Positions 1 to 5,458 of a stretch of DNA of 9,885 bases are shown here, one piece after another. The notes under the pieces were generated by a model that saw nothing but the letters and a program-made list of their open reading frames with translations, did no database searches and had not been told where the DNA came from. Each line of letters begins with the position of its first letter. Position 1 is the stretch's first letter. Source of the DNA: Planctomycetota bacterium (GTDB lineage: Bacteria; Planctomycetota; Phycisphaerae; FEN-1346). Position numbers and translations under genes: made by a program. The stretch spans positions 1-9,885 of the forward strand of contig JAPLMO010000415.1 in NCBI GenBank assembly GCA_026386995.1, in the 5' to 3' direction.

Positions 1-2
1 GC

Positions 3-89
3 GCGGTTCCCGAGCCGGCGACGCTGGCGCTCGTGGCGCTGGGTGTGGCGCTGCTCAGGCGTCGGCGTGGCAACCGCGTGGGTGCATAG
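3..89 (+). CDS. C-terminal end of a PEP-CTERM sorted protein (5' end outside window)
   Basis: Only the last 28 residues are visible. They have the complete architecture of a PEP-CTERM sorting signal: the V-P-E-P motif (residues 2-5 of the fragment), a short hydrophobic helix rich in Ala, Leu, Val and Gly (about residues 6-18), then four consecutive arginines (19-22) and a short polar end before TAG at 87-89. Proteins with this tail are exported, held by the transmembrane helix, and processed by an exosortase of the XrtA/EpsH type; they are commonly surface or extracellular-matrix proteins. The passenger domain is not in the window, so its function cannot be stated. The last four codons and the stop lie within a palindrome (78-96), and a second hydrophobic/Arg-rich tail continues in the same frame after the stop. 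The natural end of the protein may therefore have been altered. Confidence 0.85.
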   Translation, partial: AVPEPATLALVALGVALLRRRRGNRVGA

Positions 90-96
90 CACCCAC
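78..96. repeat. Perfect 8-bp palindrome with 3-nt centre across the PEP-CTERM stop codon
   Basis: GTGGGTGC, then ATA, then GCACCCAC. The TAG stop of the PEP-CTERM gene (87-89) begins in the central ATA and ends on the first base of the right arm. The 3-nt loop and the lack of a T-run argue against an intrinsic terminator. A dispersed REP-like palindrome that landed in the 3' end of the gene would explain why an in-frame sorting-type tail continues on the other side. This is inference; copy number in the genome cannot be seen here. Confidence 0.5.
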
Positions 97-101
97 CCTA
101 C

Positions 102-158
102 ATGCTGGCCCTCGGTGCGGCGGCCATGATCACCCGTCGCCGTCGGTCGGGCCGGTAG
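102..158 (+). pseudogene. Detached second PEP-CTERM-like tail, in frame after the stop
   Basis: In the same reading frame as the PEP-CTERM gene, 12 nt past its stop, ATG opens an 18-codon stretch. It encodes a small hydrophobic segment (Leu-Ala-Leu-Gly-Ala-Ala-Ala-Met-Ile), then four arginines, and ends at TAG (156-158). This is the same helix-plus-Arg pattern as the preceding tail but lacks a PEP motif of its own. I see no ribosome binding site for the ATG, so independent translation is unlikely. It is best read as the original 3' end of the gene, cut off by the palindrome at 78-96, or as a partial tandem copy of the sorting tail. Stop readthrough would give a protein with two consecutive tails. 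Confidence 0.45.
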
Positions 159-159
159 T

Positions 160-543
160 TCAGGTAGCGTCAAGCGACAAGCCATCCCGGAGGGCCTCAA
201 GAAGGGCCTCCGGGATGGCGCGTTTATTGGCTTCCTCATCTTCCGTCTGGGGCGACGGCGCCTTCGGCTGGGCCTCGGCCTGCGACAAACCCAGTTCCTT
301 CATCAGGGCCACTTCTTTGGCCCGCTGCCGGAGTTCCGTCTCCCAGTCCTTACCCTGACGGGCGTACTCCGCCGCCAACGTCGTGGTGTGGCTGCCAAGG
401 CGTGTGGCCTGCACCAGCGCTTGCACCAACTTCTGACTTTTCGTGCATATCGGAGTCCATTTCTGACAACTCGCCGACGCCCGCCCATTCTGGCGTGCGT
501 CGCAATTCCGGCGGAAAATGGGCGAAACACGCAAGAAATCCAA
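160..543 (-). CDS. Doubtful hypothetical protein next to the tRNA-Gly gene
   Basis: A 127-codon open frame begins 10 nt after the 3' end of the tRNA-Gly gene, in the same direction. I recognise no family. The first 45 residues look unlike a normal protein: they are rich in Arg, Cys and Ser, and the DNA is less GC-rich than its surroundings. No convincing ribosome site precedes the ATG. The C-terminal 75 residues look more like real coding sequence, with high third-position GC and a charged, probably helical segment rich in Glu, Lys, Ala and Leu. The last 20 codons run through a strong hairpin (181-219), which forces a near-repeat of the Glu-Ala-Leu pattern in the protein. It may be the remnant 3' part of a gene truncated at the tRNA, for example by integration or excision of an element, or it may be no gene at all. 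Confidence 0.3.
   Translation of the reverse strand: MDFLRVSPIFRRNCDARQNGRASASCQKWTPICTKSQKLVQALVQATRLGSHTTTLAAEYARQGKDWETELRQRAKEVALMKELGLSQAEAQPKAPSPQTEDEEANKRAIPEALLEALRDGLSLDAT
181..219. terminator. Strong 13-bp hairpin, possible terminator of the PEP-CTERM gene
   Basis: Arms 181-193 (GCCATCCCGGAGG) and 207-219 are perfectly complementary, with a 13-nt loop. The hairpin starts 92 nt after the PEP-CTERM stop and 23 nt after the second stop, where a terminator would be expected. Neither side has a clean T-run: the plus strand continues GCGTTTATTGG and the minus strand TTGTCGCTTG. It may terminate in both directions (PEP-CTERM gene on plus, tRNA transcript on minus), or it may be a dispersed palindrome. 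It overlaps the 3' end of the doubtful ORF at 160-543. Confidence 0.5.
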
Positions 544-552
544 AAGGAAGGT

Positions 553-627
553 TGGAGCGGGCGAAGGGATTCGAACCCTCGACGTCCAGCTTGGGAAGCT
601 GGCACTCTACCACTGAGTTACGCCCGC
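553..627 (-). tRNA. tRNA-Gly (anticodon CCC), 3' CCA encoded
   Basis: The minus strand folds into a full cloverleaf. The acceptor stem is GCGGGCG/CGCCCGC (621-627 with 557-563). The D arm is ACTC/GAGT around AGTGGTA. The anticodon stem CCAGC/GCTGG encloses the loop TTCCCAA, so the anticodon is CCC, reading GGG glycine codons. The variable loop has 5 nt, and the T arm GAGGG/CCCTT carries the TTCGAAT loop. The discriminator base is T (556), and CCA is encoded at 555-553. The mature part without CCA is 72 nt. The gene lies 65 nt after the end of an isomerase gene and has a recognisable promoter of its own. Confidence 0.97.
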
Positions 628-638
628 TTATGCCGAAA

Positions 639-667
639 ATGTTACCCGCCTCCGGCCACGGCGTCAA
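639..667 (-). promoter_or_regulatory. Sigma70-type promoter of the tRNA-Gly gene
   Basis: On the minus strand, TTGACG (662-667, five of six to consensus) is followed after exactly 17 nt by TAACAT (639-644, four of six). The first tRNA base is 12 nt past the -10 box, which leaves a short leader. This suits independent transcription of the tRNA despite the isomerase gene ending just upstream at 693. Confidence 0.6.
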
Positions 668-692
668 TCTTTTCGCCGCGCCAGGGCGCCGC

Positions 693-1526
693 TCAGCGAT
701 TCGCCGGAAGGTTTTCGAGGAACTTCTTGCCGGCGGCGATGTCGTCGAGGCGATTGTTGCCCGCCTCGCGCTCGATGATGATGGCGCCCCTAAAGCCCCC
801 GGCCTCCAGGTTCGCAAGGACTGCCGCAAAGTCGACCTTGCCCGTACCGAGGGGCACTTCCTCGCCCCAGGTCTCACAGGGCCGGCTGGAAGGCGCTGCG
901 TCCTTGCCGTGCATCATGGAGACGCGCGGCCCGAGCGTCCGGGCGGCCGCCACGGAGTCGTCGGAACCGTAGAGGATGAAGTTGGCCGGGTCGAAATTCA
1001 CGCTGAGGAAATCGCGGCCGAGGCCGTCGAGGATCGCCAGCAGCACGCCGGCCGGTTCCTGTCCCGTCTCAAGGCCCACCGTCAGGCCCGCCGCGTGAAG
1101 GGCATCAGCCGCGCGGGCCAACCGCTCGCACACCGGGCCATGGCCGGCGGCGCCCACTTCCGGCAGGAATCCCGCGTGGGTCGTCACGTGACGGATGCCG
1201 AGGGCGGCCATCGCGCCGCCCCAGCGGCGGCAGCGCTCGAGCCGCTCGGGAAACACCGCGGCATCGACAAAGCCGCCCGTACGCCGGATGGCGGCAATGC
1301 TCGAGTAATCTTCGCCGGCAAACCCGATCATGCCTCCGGGGACCTTCAGACCCGTCCGCTTAAGCGTCTGGCGGATGCGCTCGAGGTTTTTCGGCTCGAG
1401 GTCTTCGTCGCCCATGAACGTGAAATGGACGGCCTCGAACCCCAACTTGGAGACTTGCTCCAGTGCCCCGACGGTGTCGGGAATCGCCAGGGACCAGAGG
1501 GTGCTGCCGATGAGGTGCTTGGCCAT
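693..1526 (-). CDS. Sugar phosphate isomerase/epimerase (xylose-isomerase-like TIM barrel)
   Basis: The 277-residue protein has the AP_endonuc_2/xylose-isomerase-like TIM-barrel pattern, a family whose members isomerise or epimerise sugars, inosose or keto acids with a divalent metal. Probable metal ligands sit at the ends of strands: Glu153 in L-E-T-G-Q-E, Asp179 in N-F-D-P-A-N, His206 in M-M-H-G-K-D and Glu252 in I-I-I-E-R-E. The G-E-E-V-P-L-G-T-G segment (221-229) before the last strands is typical of the family. Length is normal and there is no signal peptide, so it should be cytoplasmic. The ATG start is supported by GGGGAGG with 7 nt spacing. It lies downstream of a second isomerase of the same fold, separated by a palindromic repeat. 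The substrate cannot be told from sequence. Confidence 0.88.
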   Translation of the reverse strand: MAKHLIGSTLWSLAIPDTVGALEQVSKLGFEAVHFTFMGDEDLEPKNLERIRQTLKRTGLKVPGGMIGFAGEDYSSIAAIRRTGGFVDAAVFPERLERCRRWGGAMAALGIRHVTTHAGFLPEVGAAGHGPVCERLARAADALHAAGLTVGLETGQEPAGVLLAILDGLGRDFLSVNFDPANFILYGSDDSVAAARTLGPRVSMMHGKDAAPSSRPCETWGEEVPLGTGKVDFAAVLANLEAGGFRGAIIIEREAGNNRLDDIAAGKKFLENLPANR

Positions 1527-1548
1527 GCCGAAACCTCCCCGTGACCGA

Positions 1549-1637
1549 GGGTGGCATGCCCAGGCCGCCGTTGCCTGGGCATGCGTACGCCACTGGCCTT
1601 CGCATGCCCAGCAAACAGCGTGCTGGGCATGCCACCC
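1549..1637. repeat. Array of four alternating GCATGCCCAG palindromic units between two genes
   Basis: The 10-mer GCATGCCCAG occurs four times in alternating orientation, at 1554-1563, 1575-1584 (inverted), 1602-1611 and 1623-1632 (inverted). Units 1 and 2 form one hairpin (11-bp stem, GCATGCCCAGG). Units 3 and 4 form another (12-bp stem, GCATGCCCAGCA, 7-nt loop). The outermost units also pair over 15 bp (1549-1563 with 1623-1637), so one long nested cruciform is possible too. It fills most of the 123-bp gap between two isomerase genes of the same strand. There is no T-run, so it is better called a REP/BIME-like repeat than a terminator, although as RNA it could stabilise the upstream message or reduce readthrough. 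Confidence 0.8.
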
Positions 1638-1649
1638 GGTTACCGCGAC

Positions 1650-2486
1650 TTACCGCGCGCGTTTGACGATCGGCCGCAGGTGCTTGATGCTGCGCTCGGC
1701 CTGCTCGATCGTTCCGCACTCGACCGAAAGGACCAGGTCGCGTTTTGCCTTGCGGCAGATGGCGACGACGCGCTCCCAGTCGATGACGCCGTCGCCGCAC
1801 GCGCAGCCCACCGGCGTGCCGGTGACCTTGCCGCGCTCGGACTTCGACTGCTGAATCGAGATGTCCTTGGCGTGCACGTGGACCAGGCGGTCCAGGACGC
1901 GCGTGAGCCACTTGTAGGGGTCCTGGCCGCCGAGGTAACTGTTGCCCGTGTCGAAGTTGATGCCGACGGCCTTGCTGCCGACGGACTTCTGGATGCGGTC
2001 TAGGCCGGCGGGGAGTTTGCTGTACTGCTGGTGCGGCTCGATGCCGATGAGTATGCCGCGCGGCTCGGCCACTTTCGCGGCCTCGGTCAGCGTGTAGCGG
2101 ATGAGGAAGAAGTCTTCCTCCGCGGTGGTCCACGGCTGCTTCGGGCCCTCGTCGGTATTAACGACCGGCGCTCCGCACTCGGCGGCGAAGCGGACGGCCT
2201 GCTTCAGGTACTCGGTGCCGATCTCGGGCTTGGTGAGCGGCGTGTGGGCCGAGAGGCCCGAGAGTTTGATACCGGCGTCCTTGCACGCACGGCGGATGCG
2301 CAGGGGGTCGTCGAGCATCGAGACGCTGTGGAAATAGCCGGCCTCGCTCAGGAGTTCGCGGCCCCAGTGGACCATCGGCTCGACGTACTCGTAGCCGAGT
2401 TCGGCGGCCTTCAGGACGCCCCACTCGAACGACTTGTCCGCATGACGGACGTATTCCATATTGATGCCAATTGATACCTTGCCCAC
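1650..2486 (-). CDS. Sugar phosphate isomerase/epimerase, second copy of the fold
   Basis: This is a 278-residue xylose-isomerase-like TIM-barrel enzyme. Likely metal ligands are Glu150 (I-G-I-E-P-H), Asp179 (I-N-F-D-T-G-N), His205 (H-V-H-A-K-D) and Glu256 (L-S-V-E-C-G). G-T-P-V-G-C-A-C-G-D-G (223-233) is the usual loop ahead of the final strands, here with an unusual Cys-x-Cys. The frame is open up to 2579, but the start is best placed at GTG 2486: AAGGAG lies 7 nt upstream and the family-like sequence begins there. The longer form would also run into the divergent merR-like gene. It is the first gene of a probable two-gene unit with 693-1526, to which it is only distantly similar. A role in sugar or inositol catabolism is plausible; the substrate is unknown. 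Confidence 0.87.
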   Translation of the reverse strand: MGKVSIGINMEYVRHADKSFEWGVLKAAELGYEYVEPMVHWGRELLSEAGYFHSVSMLDDPLRIRRACKDAGIKLSGLSAHTPLTKPEIGTEYLKQAVRFAAECGAPVVNTDEGPKQPWTTAEEDFFLIRYTLTEAAKVAEPRGILIGIEPHQQYSKLPAGLDRIQKSVGSKAVGINFDTGNSYLGGQDPYKWLTRVLDRLVHVHAKDISIQQSKSERGKVTGTPVGCACGDGVIDWERVVAICRKAKRDLVLSVECGTIEQAERSIKHLRPIVKRAR

Positions 2487-2553
2487 GCCACGTCTCCTTT
2501 CATTGAAGTCCGCCCGCTCGCCGGCCCGATAACGTCCGTGAGCGAGACAGCCT

Positions 2554-2805
2554 GTGACCAACCCGAAATCCGAACCCACGCCCGAACTCTACCGCATCGG
2601 CGACCTGGCCGAGAAGGCCGGCGTCTCCCGCTCGGTCATCGGCACCTACTGTATGTACGCCCTCATCGCCGAAGCCGCAAGAACCCCCGGCGGCCAGCGG
2701 CTGTTCAGCGAGGCCGCCATCCGCCGCATACGACTCATCCAGGACCTCAAACGCCGTTACACCCTTCGCGAGATCCGCGAGATTTTCATTCGAGACCGCC
2801 TGTAG
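2554..2805 (+). CDS. Minimal MerR-type helix-turn-helix regulator
   Basis: The 83-residue protein is essentially one MerR DNA-binding domain. Residues 13-28 (Y-R-I-G-D-L-A-E-K-A-G-V-S-R-S-V) are the helix-turn-helix, followed by a wing with R-T-P-G-G-Q-R-L-F (about 44-52). The second helical pair, R-I-R-L-I-Q-D-L-K with the Y-T-L-R-E-I-R-E-I motif (69-77), completes the domain. Normal MerR proteins continue with a long dimerisation helix and an effector-binding domain; here the protein stops at once. It starts with GTG and only a weak GAG-like ribosome site. It is divergent from the isomerase gene starting at 2486, with a 67-bp shared gap, the classic layout for a local regulator, so control of the isomerases is a reasonable inference. 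Effector sensing would need a partner protein or is absent. Confidence 0.8.
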   Translation: MTNPKSEPTPELYRIGDLAEKAGVSRSVIGTYCMYALIAEAARTPGGQRLFSEAAIRRIRLIQDLKRRYTLREIREIFIRDRL

Positions 2806-2817
2806 CAACGCCGCTCG

Positions 2818-2898
2818 AACCGCAACCGTAATGTCGCGGGCACGTCTGAGCAAGGAAAAATCCTAAACGTGCCGCGGTAACCGCAACCTTACGGTCGC
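2818..2898. repeat. Imperfect direct repeat with a hairpin between convergent genes
   Basis: Two 20-nt copies beginning AACCGCAACC and ending TCGC lie at 2818-2837 and 2879-2898, with 17 of 20 positions identical. The second copy overlaps the last codons and the stop of cinA. Between them, GGCACGT (2839-2845) pairs with ACGTGCC (2867-2873). Flanking GC pairs with one bulged G extend this stem, and its loop contains the small inverted repeat AGGAAAAATCCT (2853-2864). This is where a bidirectional terminator for merR-like (plus) and cinA (minus) would be expected, but the T-run is missing. The direct repeats may be remnants of a small insertion or duplication. Confidence 0.5.
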
Positions 2899-4136
2899 GG
2901 CTCGCACGCCAACAGCCTCAATCGCACCATGTTCAGCGCGTAGTTGGCGGCGCGCTCGCGGATGAGTTGCCGGTCGCCCGGGAAGATTTCCTTCGCCGCC
3001 ACGACGCCCTTGGCGTCGGCCACGGCAAACCACACGAGTCCGACAGGTTTCTCGGCCGTGCCGCCGCCGGGGCCGGCGATTCCCGTAACACCCACGCCGA
3101 CCGACGCCCCGGTGCGCCCCCGGATGCCCTCGGCCATCGCCCGTGCCACCGGTTCGCTGACGGCTCCGTGCGCAGTGATGAGGCCCTCCACCACGCCGAC
3201 CGCGCGCACTTTCGATGCGTTCGAGTAGCAGACGGCCCCTTCGAGCAGAAACTCCGAGATACCCGGGACGTTCACCAGTTTGGCGGTCACGAGGCCGCCC
3301 GTGATCGACTCGGCCAGGGCGATCGTCGCGTGGCGTTTCGCCAGCAGCGCGACCACGGCGTTCTCCAGCCGCTCCTCGCCCTGGCCGTAGACGGCATCGC
3401 CGAGCCTCTGGCGGACCGCCGCCGCATCGGCGTCCAGGAGCGGCGCGATTTCGGCGGGCGTCCCGGTAGCGTAAATATGGATGTCGATCATGCCGCCGTG
3501 CACGGCCGTGCCGACTCTCGGATGCCGCTTCGGCGCCATCAGGTCCGCCAGTTTCTCGCCGACGACCGACTCCGGCACGCCGTGCGTGCGGACCGTCCGG
3601 ATGAGCGTTGCGCGGCCGGGGGCGGCCTGACGCAGGCGCGGCAGGACCTCTTCGCTCAGCATCCGCGTCATTTCCGCCGGCACGCCCGGCATCACGAAGA
3701 CCTGGGCCTTTGCGACGCGGCCCTCGATGCCAACGGCCGTGCCGATGGGGTTGGGGATGATCTTGGCGCCGCGCGGCAGGAGGGCCTGGCGAAAATTCGA
3801 CTCGCTCAAGGTCCGGCCGCAGGCCTTCGCCCAGGCCACAAGGTGTGCCTTCGCCTCGGGGCTTTCCGCCAGCGGCACGCCGGCCGCAGCCGCCAGCGCA
3901 TCGCGAGTGCAGTCGTCAAGCGTCGGCCCGAGGCCGCCCGTGGCGATCACGAGGTCCGCCTCGCCGGCCGCTACGCGAAACGCCTCTTCGATCTCGCGGA
4001 CGCCATCATCGACCGTCTCGTGCCGCACGACGTGGATGCCAACAGCCGTCAGCGCCCGCGCGATGTCGGCCGAGTGGGTGTCGAGGCGGAGGCCCGTCAC
4101 CAGTTCGGCGCCTATGCTCAGGATGACCGCCCGCAC
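2889..4136 (-). CDS. cinA: CinA: MoaB/MogA-like domain fused to NMN amidohydrolase
   Basis: This is a complete CinA of 415 residues, the usual length. The N-terminal COG1058 domain, similar to molybdopterin-binding proteins and credited in some CinA proteins with ADP-ribose pyrophosphatase activity, starts with R-A-V-I-L-S-I-G-A-E-L and carries A-T-G-G-L-G-P-T-L-D-D at 65-75. The C-terminal PncC domain deamidates nicotinamide mononucleotide to nicotinate mononucleotide in NAD recycling; it shows A-L-A-E-S-I-T-G-G (273-281) and G-V-T-G-I-A-G-P-G-G-G-T (about 349-360). The start is GTG at 4136 with AGGAGG 5 nt upstream. The frame stays open to an ATG at 4289, but those extra codons read through the palindromic repeat and should not be annotated as protein. 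It is a separate unit from the YchF-like gene, 239 bp upstream. Confidence 0.96.
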   Translation of the reverse strand: MRAVILSIGAELVTGLRLDTHSADIARALTAVGIHVVRHETVDDGVREIEEAFRVAAGEADLVIATGGLGPTLDDCTRDALAAAAGVPLAESPEAKAHLVAWAKACGRTLSESNFRQALLPRGAKIIPNPIGTAVGIEGRVAKAQVFVMPGVPAEMTRMLSEEVLPRLRQAAPGRATLIRTVRTHGVPESVVGEKLADLMAPKRHPRVGTAVHGGMIDIHIYATGTPAEIAPLLDADAAAVRQRLGDAVYGQGEERLENAVVALLAKRHATIALAESITGGLVTAKLVNVPGISEFLLEGAVCYSNASKVRAVGVVEGLITAHGAVSEPVARAMAEGIRGRTGASVGVGVTGIAGPGGGTAEKPVGLVWFAVADAKGVVAAKEIFPGDRQLIRERAANYALNMVRLRLLACEPRP

Positions 4137-4159
4137 AACCGCCTCCTGACCGGCATTCA

Positions 4160-4329
4160 GCCCCCGGTGAATACGCGTATTTAACGTGTGGCGCGCGCCG
4201 CAATAGCAGGTGTGGCACGGCTGGCTTGTCCAGCCGGGGGAAAAACGTCGCGGGCCTTCCGCCACGGCTGGGCAAGCCAGCCGTGCCACACCGTGGTGCT
4301 GGCGCTAAACACGTACATTCACGGGGGGC
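4160..4329. repeat. Large nested inverted repeat (MITE/REP-like element)
   Basis: The inner arms at 4210-4236 and 4265-4291 are 27 nt each and complementary at 26 positions, with 28 nt between them. The left inner arm is itself a hairpin, CGGCTGG-CTTGT-CCAGCCG (4218-4236), and the right arm mirrors it. The outer arms at 4160-4183 and 4306-4329 match at 19 of 24 positions, and the left one holds the perfect palindrome ATACGCGTAT. The element fills most of the 239-bp gap between the YchF-like gene and cinA. It has no transposase gene. The inner ends, GTGGCA...TGCCAC, resemble the ends of the repeat at 1549-1637, which may indicate one family of dispersed elements. Strong secondary structure could also block readthrough into cinA. 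Confidence 0.8.
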
Positions 4330-4375
4330 TAGATAGCGCGCCCCTGGCGGCGCTGAACCCGCATGAGCAGCCACC

Positions 4376-5452
4376 CTACCGCGTGAAGTGGAAGACGATG
4401 ATGTCGCCGTCCTTGACGACATAATCGCGGCCTTCCATGCGGACGCCGCCGGCGGCGCGGGCATCTTTGAGACTGCCCGCCCGCTTGAAGTCCTCGTAGG
4501 CAACAACCTCGGCCCGCACGAAGCCCTTCGCCATGTCGGTGTGAACTTCGCCGGCGGCGTCAACGGCGCTGGCGTCGCGGAGGACGCTGCGCGCCGCCAC
4601 TTCCTTCTCGCCCGCTGTAAAGAACGTGATCCGACCGAGCGCCTGGTACAGGCCCAGGATGACATCTGGCGAGTGCAGACGGTCGAGGCCCATCTCGCCC
4701 ATGAACGATGCGCGGTCGGTCGGGGGCAGCACGGCAATCTCGGCCTCCAGCGACGCGCACAGGGCCACCATGGGGTCCGCGAGGCCGGCGTACCTGGCCG
4801 CGGCCTCCGCGGGTTTGCCGGCTTCGCCTTCGCCAACGTTCAGGACCGTCAGAATCGGTTTCTCGGTGAGCGACGCGAAGCCCTTGAGAATATTGCGCTC
4901 GGCGCCGGTGCGGGCGATGCCCTGAAGAGGCTTTTCGGCCTCGAGGGCCTCGCGGCAGCGGCCGAGGAACTCCAGTTCTTTCTTCAGCGCCTCGCGGTCG
5001 GCCACGGGCTTGGTGACCTGTTTTTCGAGTTTCTCGATGCGGCGCAGGGTCGTGTCGAGGTCCGAGAGGACGAACTCGGCGTGCAGCGCGTCGCGCTCGG
5101 CCTTCGGGTCGACCTTGCCGGGCACGCGCGAACTCTCGAACACCCTGAGGACGCACACCAGGGCGTCGGCCCGGCGCAGGTACTCCATGATGGCCGTGTT
5201 CTGCGACGCCAGTTCCGGGCGCCCGGGGTTGAGGCCGGGCAGGTCCAGAAGTTCCATCTGGACGGGCGTGCGCTTCTTGGTCTGGTAATGCTCGCAGAGC
5301 CATTCCAGCCGCTCGTCGGGCATGGCCACCATGGCGGCGTTGGGATGGTCAGGCCGCGCCGGGTTGGCGGCGGAGTCCACCGAGCCTTGAGAAAGCGCCG
5401 TAAACAAACACGTCTTGCCCGCAAGCGGCAGGCCGACCAGGGCCACGTTCAC
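4376..5452 (-). CDS. Divergent YchF-like (Obg-family) GTPase/ATPase
   Basis: The 358-residue protein follows the YchF plan. The P-loop is G-L-P-L-A-G-K-T (7-14), switch II is D-L-P-G-L (70-74), a charged coiled coil spans about 135-175, and N-x-x-E (205-208) replaces the GTPase NKxD motif, as in ATP-preferring YchF. The TGS-type C-terminal domain (about 272-357) has F-F-T-A-G-E-K-E-V, H-T-D-M-A-K-G-F-V-R-A-E-V and V-K-D-G-D. It departs from standard YchF: the P-loop has Leu-Ala where Asn-Val or Ser-Val is usual, and D-I-A-G-L-V plus the G-E-G-L-G-N-K-F segment are replaced by unrelated sequence. It may be a paralogue of ordinary YchF. The GTG start has AAGGAG 9 nt upstream, inside the end of the MarR gene, so the two are almost certainly co-translated. 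The parent family binds ribosomes and is linked to stress response. Confidence 0.85.
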   Translation of the reverse strand: MNVALVGLPLAGKTCLFTALSQGSVDSAANPARPDHPNAAMVAMPDERLEWLCEHYQTKKRTPVQMELLDLPGLNPGRPELASQNTAIMEYLRRADALVCVLRVFESSRVPGKVDPKAERDALHAEFVLSDLDTTLRRIEKLEKQVTKPVADREALKKELEFLGRCREALEAEKPLQGIARTGAERNILKGFASLTEKPILTVLNVGEGEAGKPAEAAARYAGLADPMVALCASLEAEIAVLPPTDRASFMGEMGLDRLHSPDVILGLYQALGRITFFTAGEKEVAARSVLRDASAVDAAGEVHTDMAKGFVRAEVVAYEDFKRAGSLKDARAAGGVRMEGRDYVVKDGDIIVFHFTR

Positions 5453-5458
5453 TGCGTG

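Noticed and set aside
160..543. Resemblance of an L-G-x-H-T-T-T-x(4)-Y segment to the end of a tyrosine recombinase
   Set aside because: The His-to-Tyr distance and the position of the threonines do not fit the recombinase box, and no Arg or His-x-x-Arg motif precedes it.
402..1544. Long plus-strand open frame of 380 codons across the tRNA and the first isomerase
   Set aside because: It is antisense to a tRNA and to a well-supported isomerase, has no family-like sequence, and is a typical shadow frame in GC-rich DNA.
1549..1637. CRISPR array
   Set aside because: The units alternate in orientation and the spacers are not of uniform length, so these are palindromic repeats and not direct repeats with spacers.
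1551..2003. Plus-strand frame starting inside the alternating repeat
   Set aside because: Its start is repeat-derived and the rest is antisense to the second isomerase.
2500..2579. N-terminal extension of the second isomerase to 2579
   Set aside because: The extension overlaps the divergent merR-like gene and lacks a ribosome site, while GTG at 2486 has AAGGAG 7 nt upstream.
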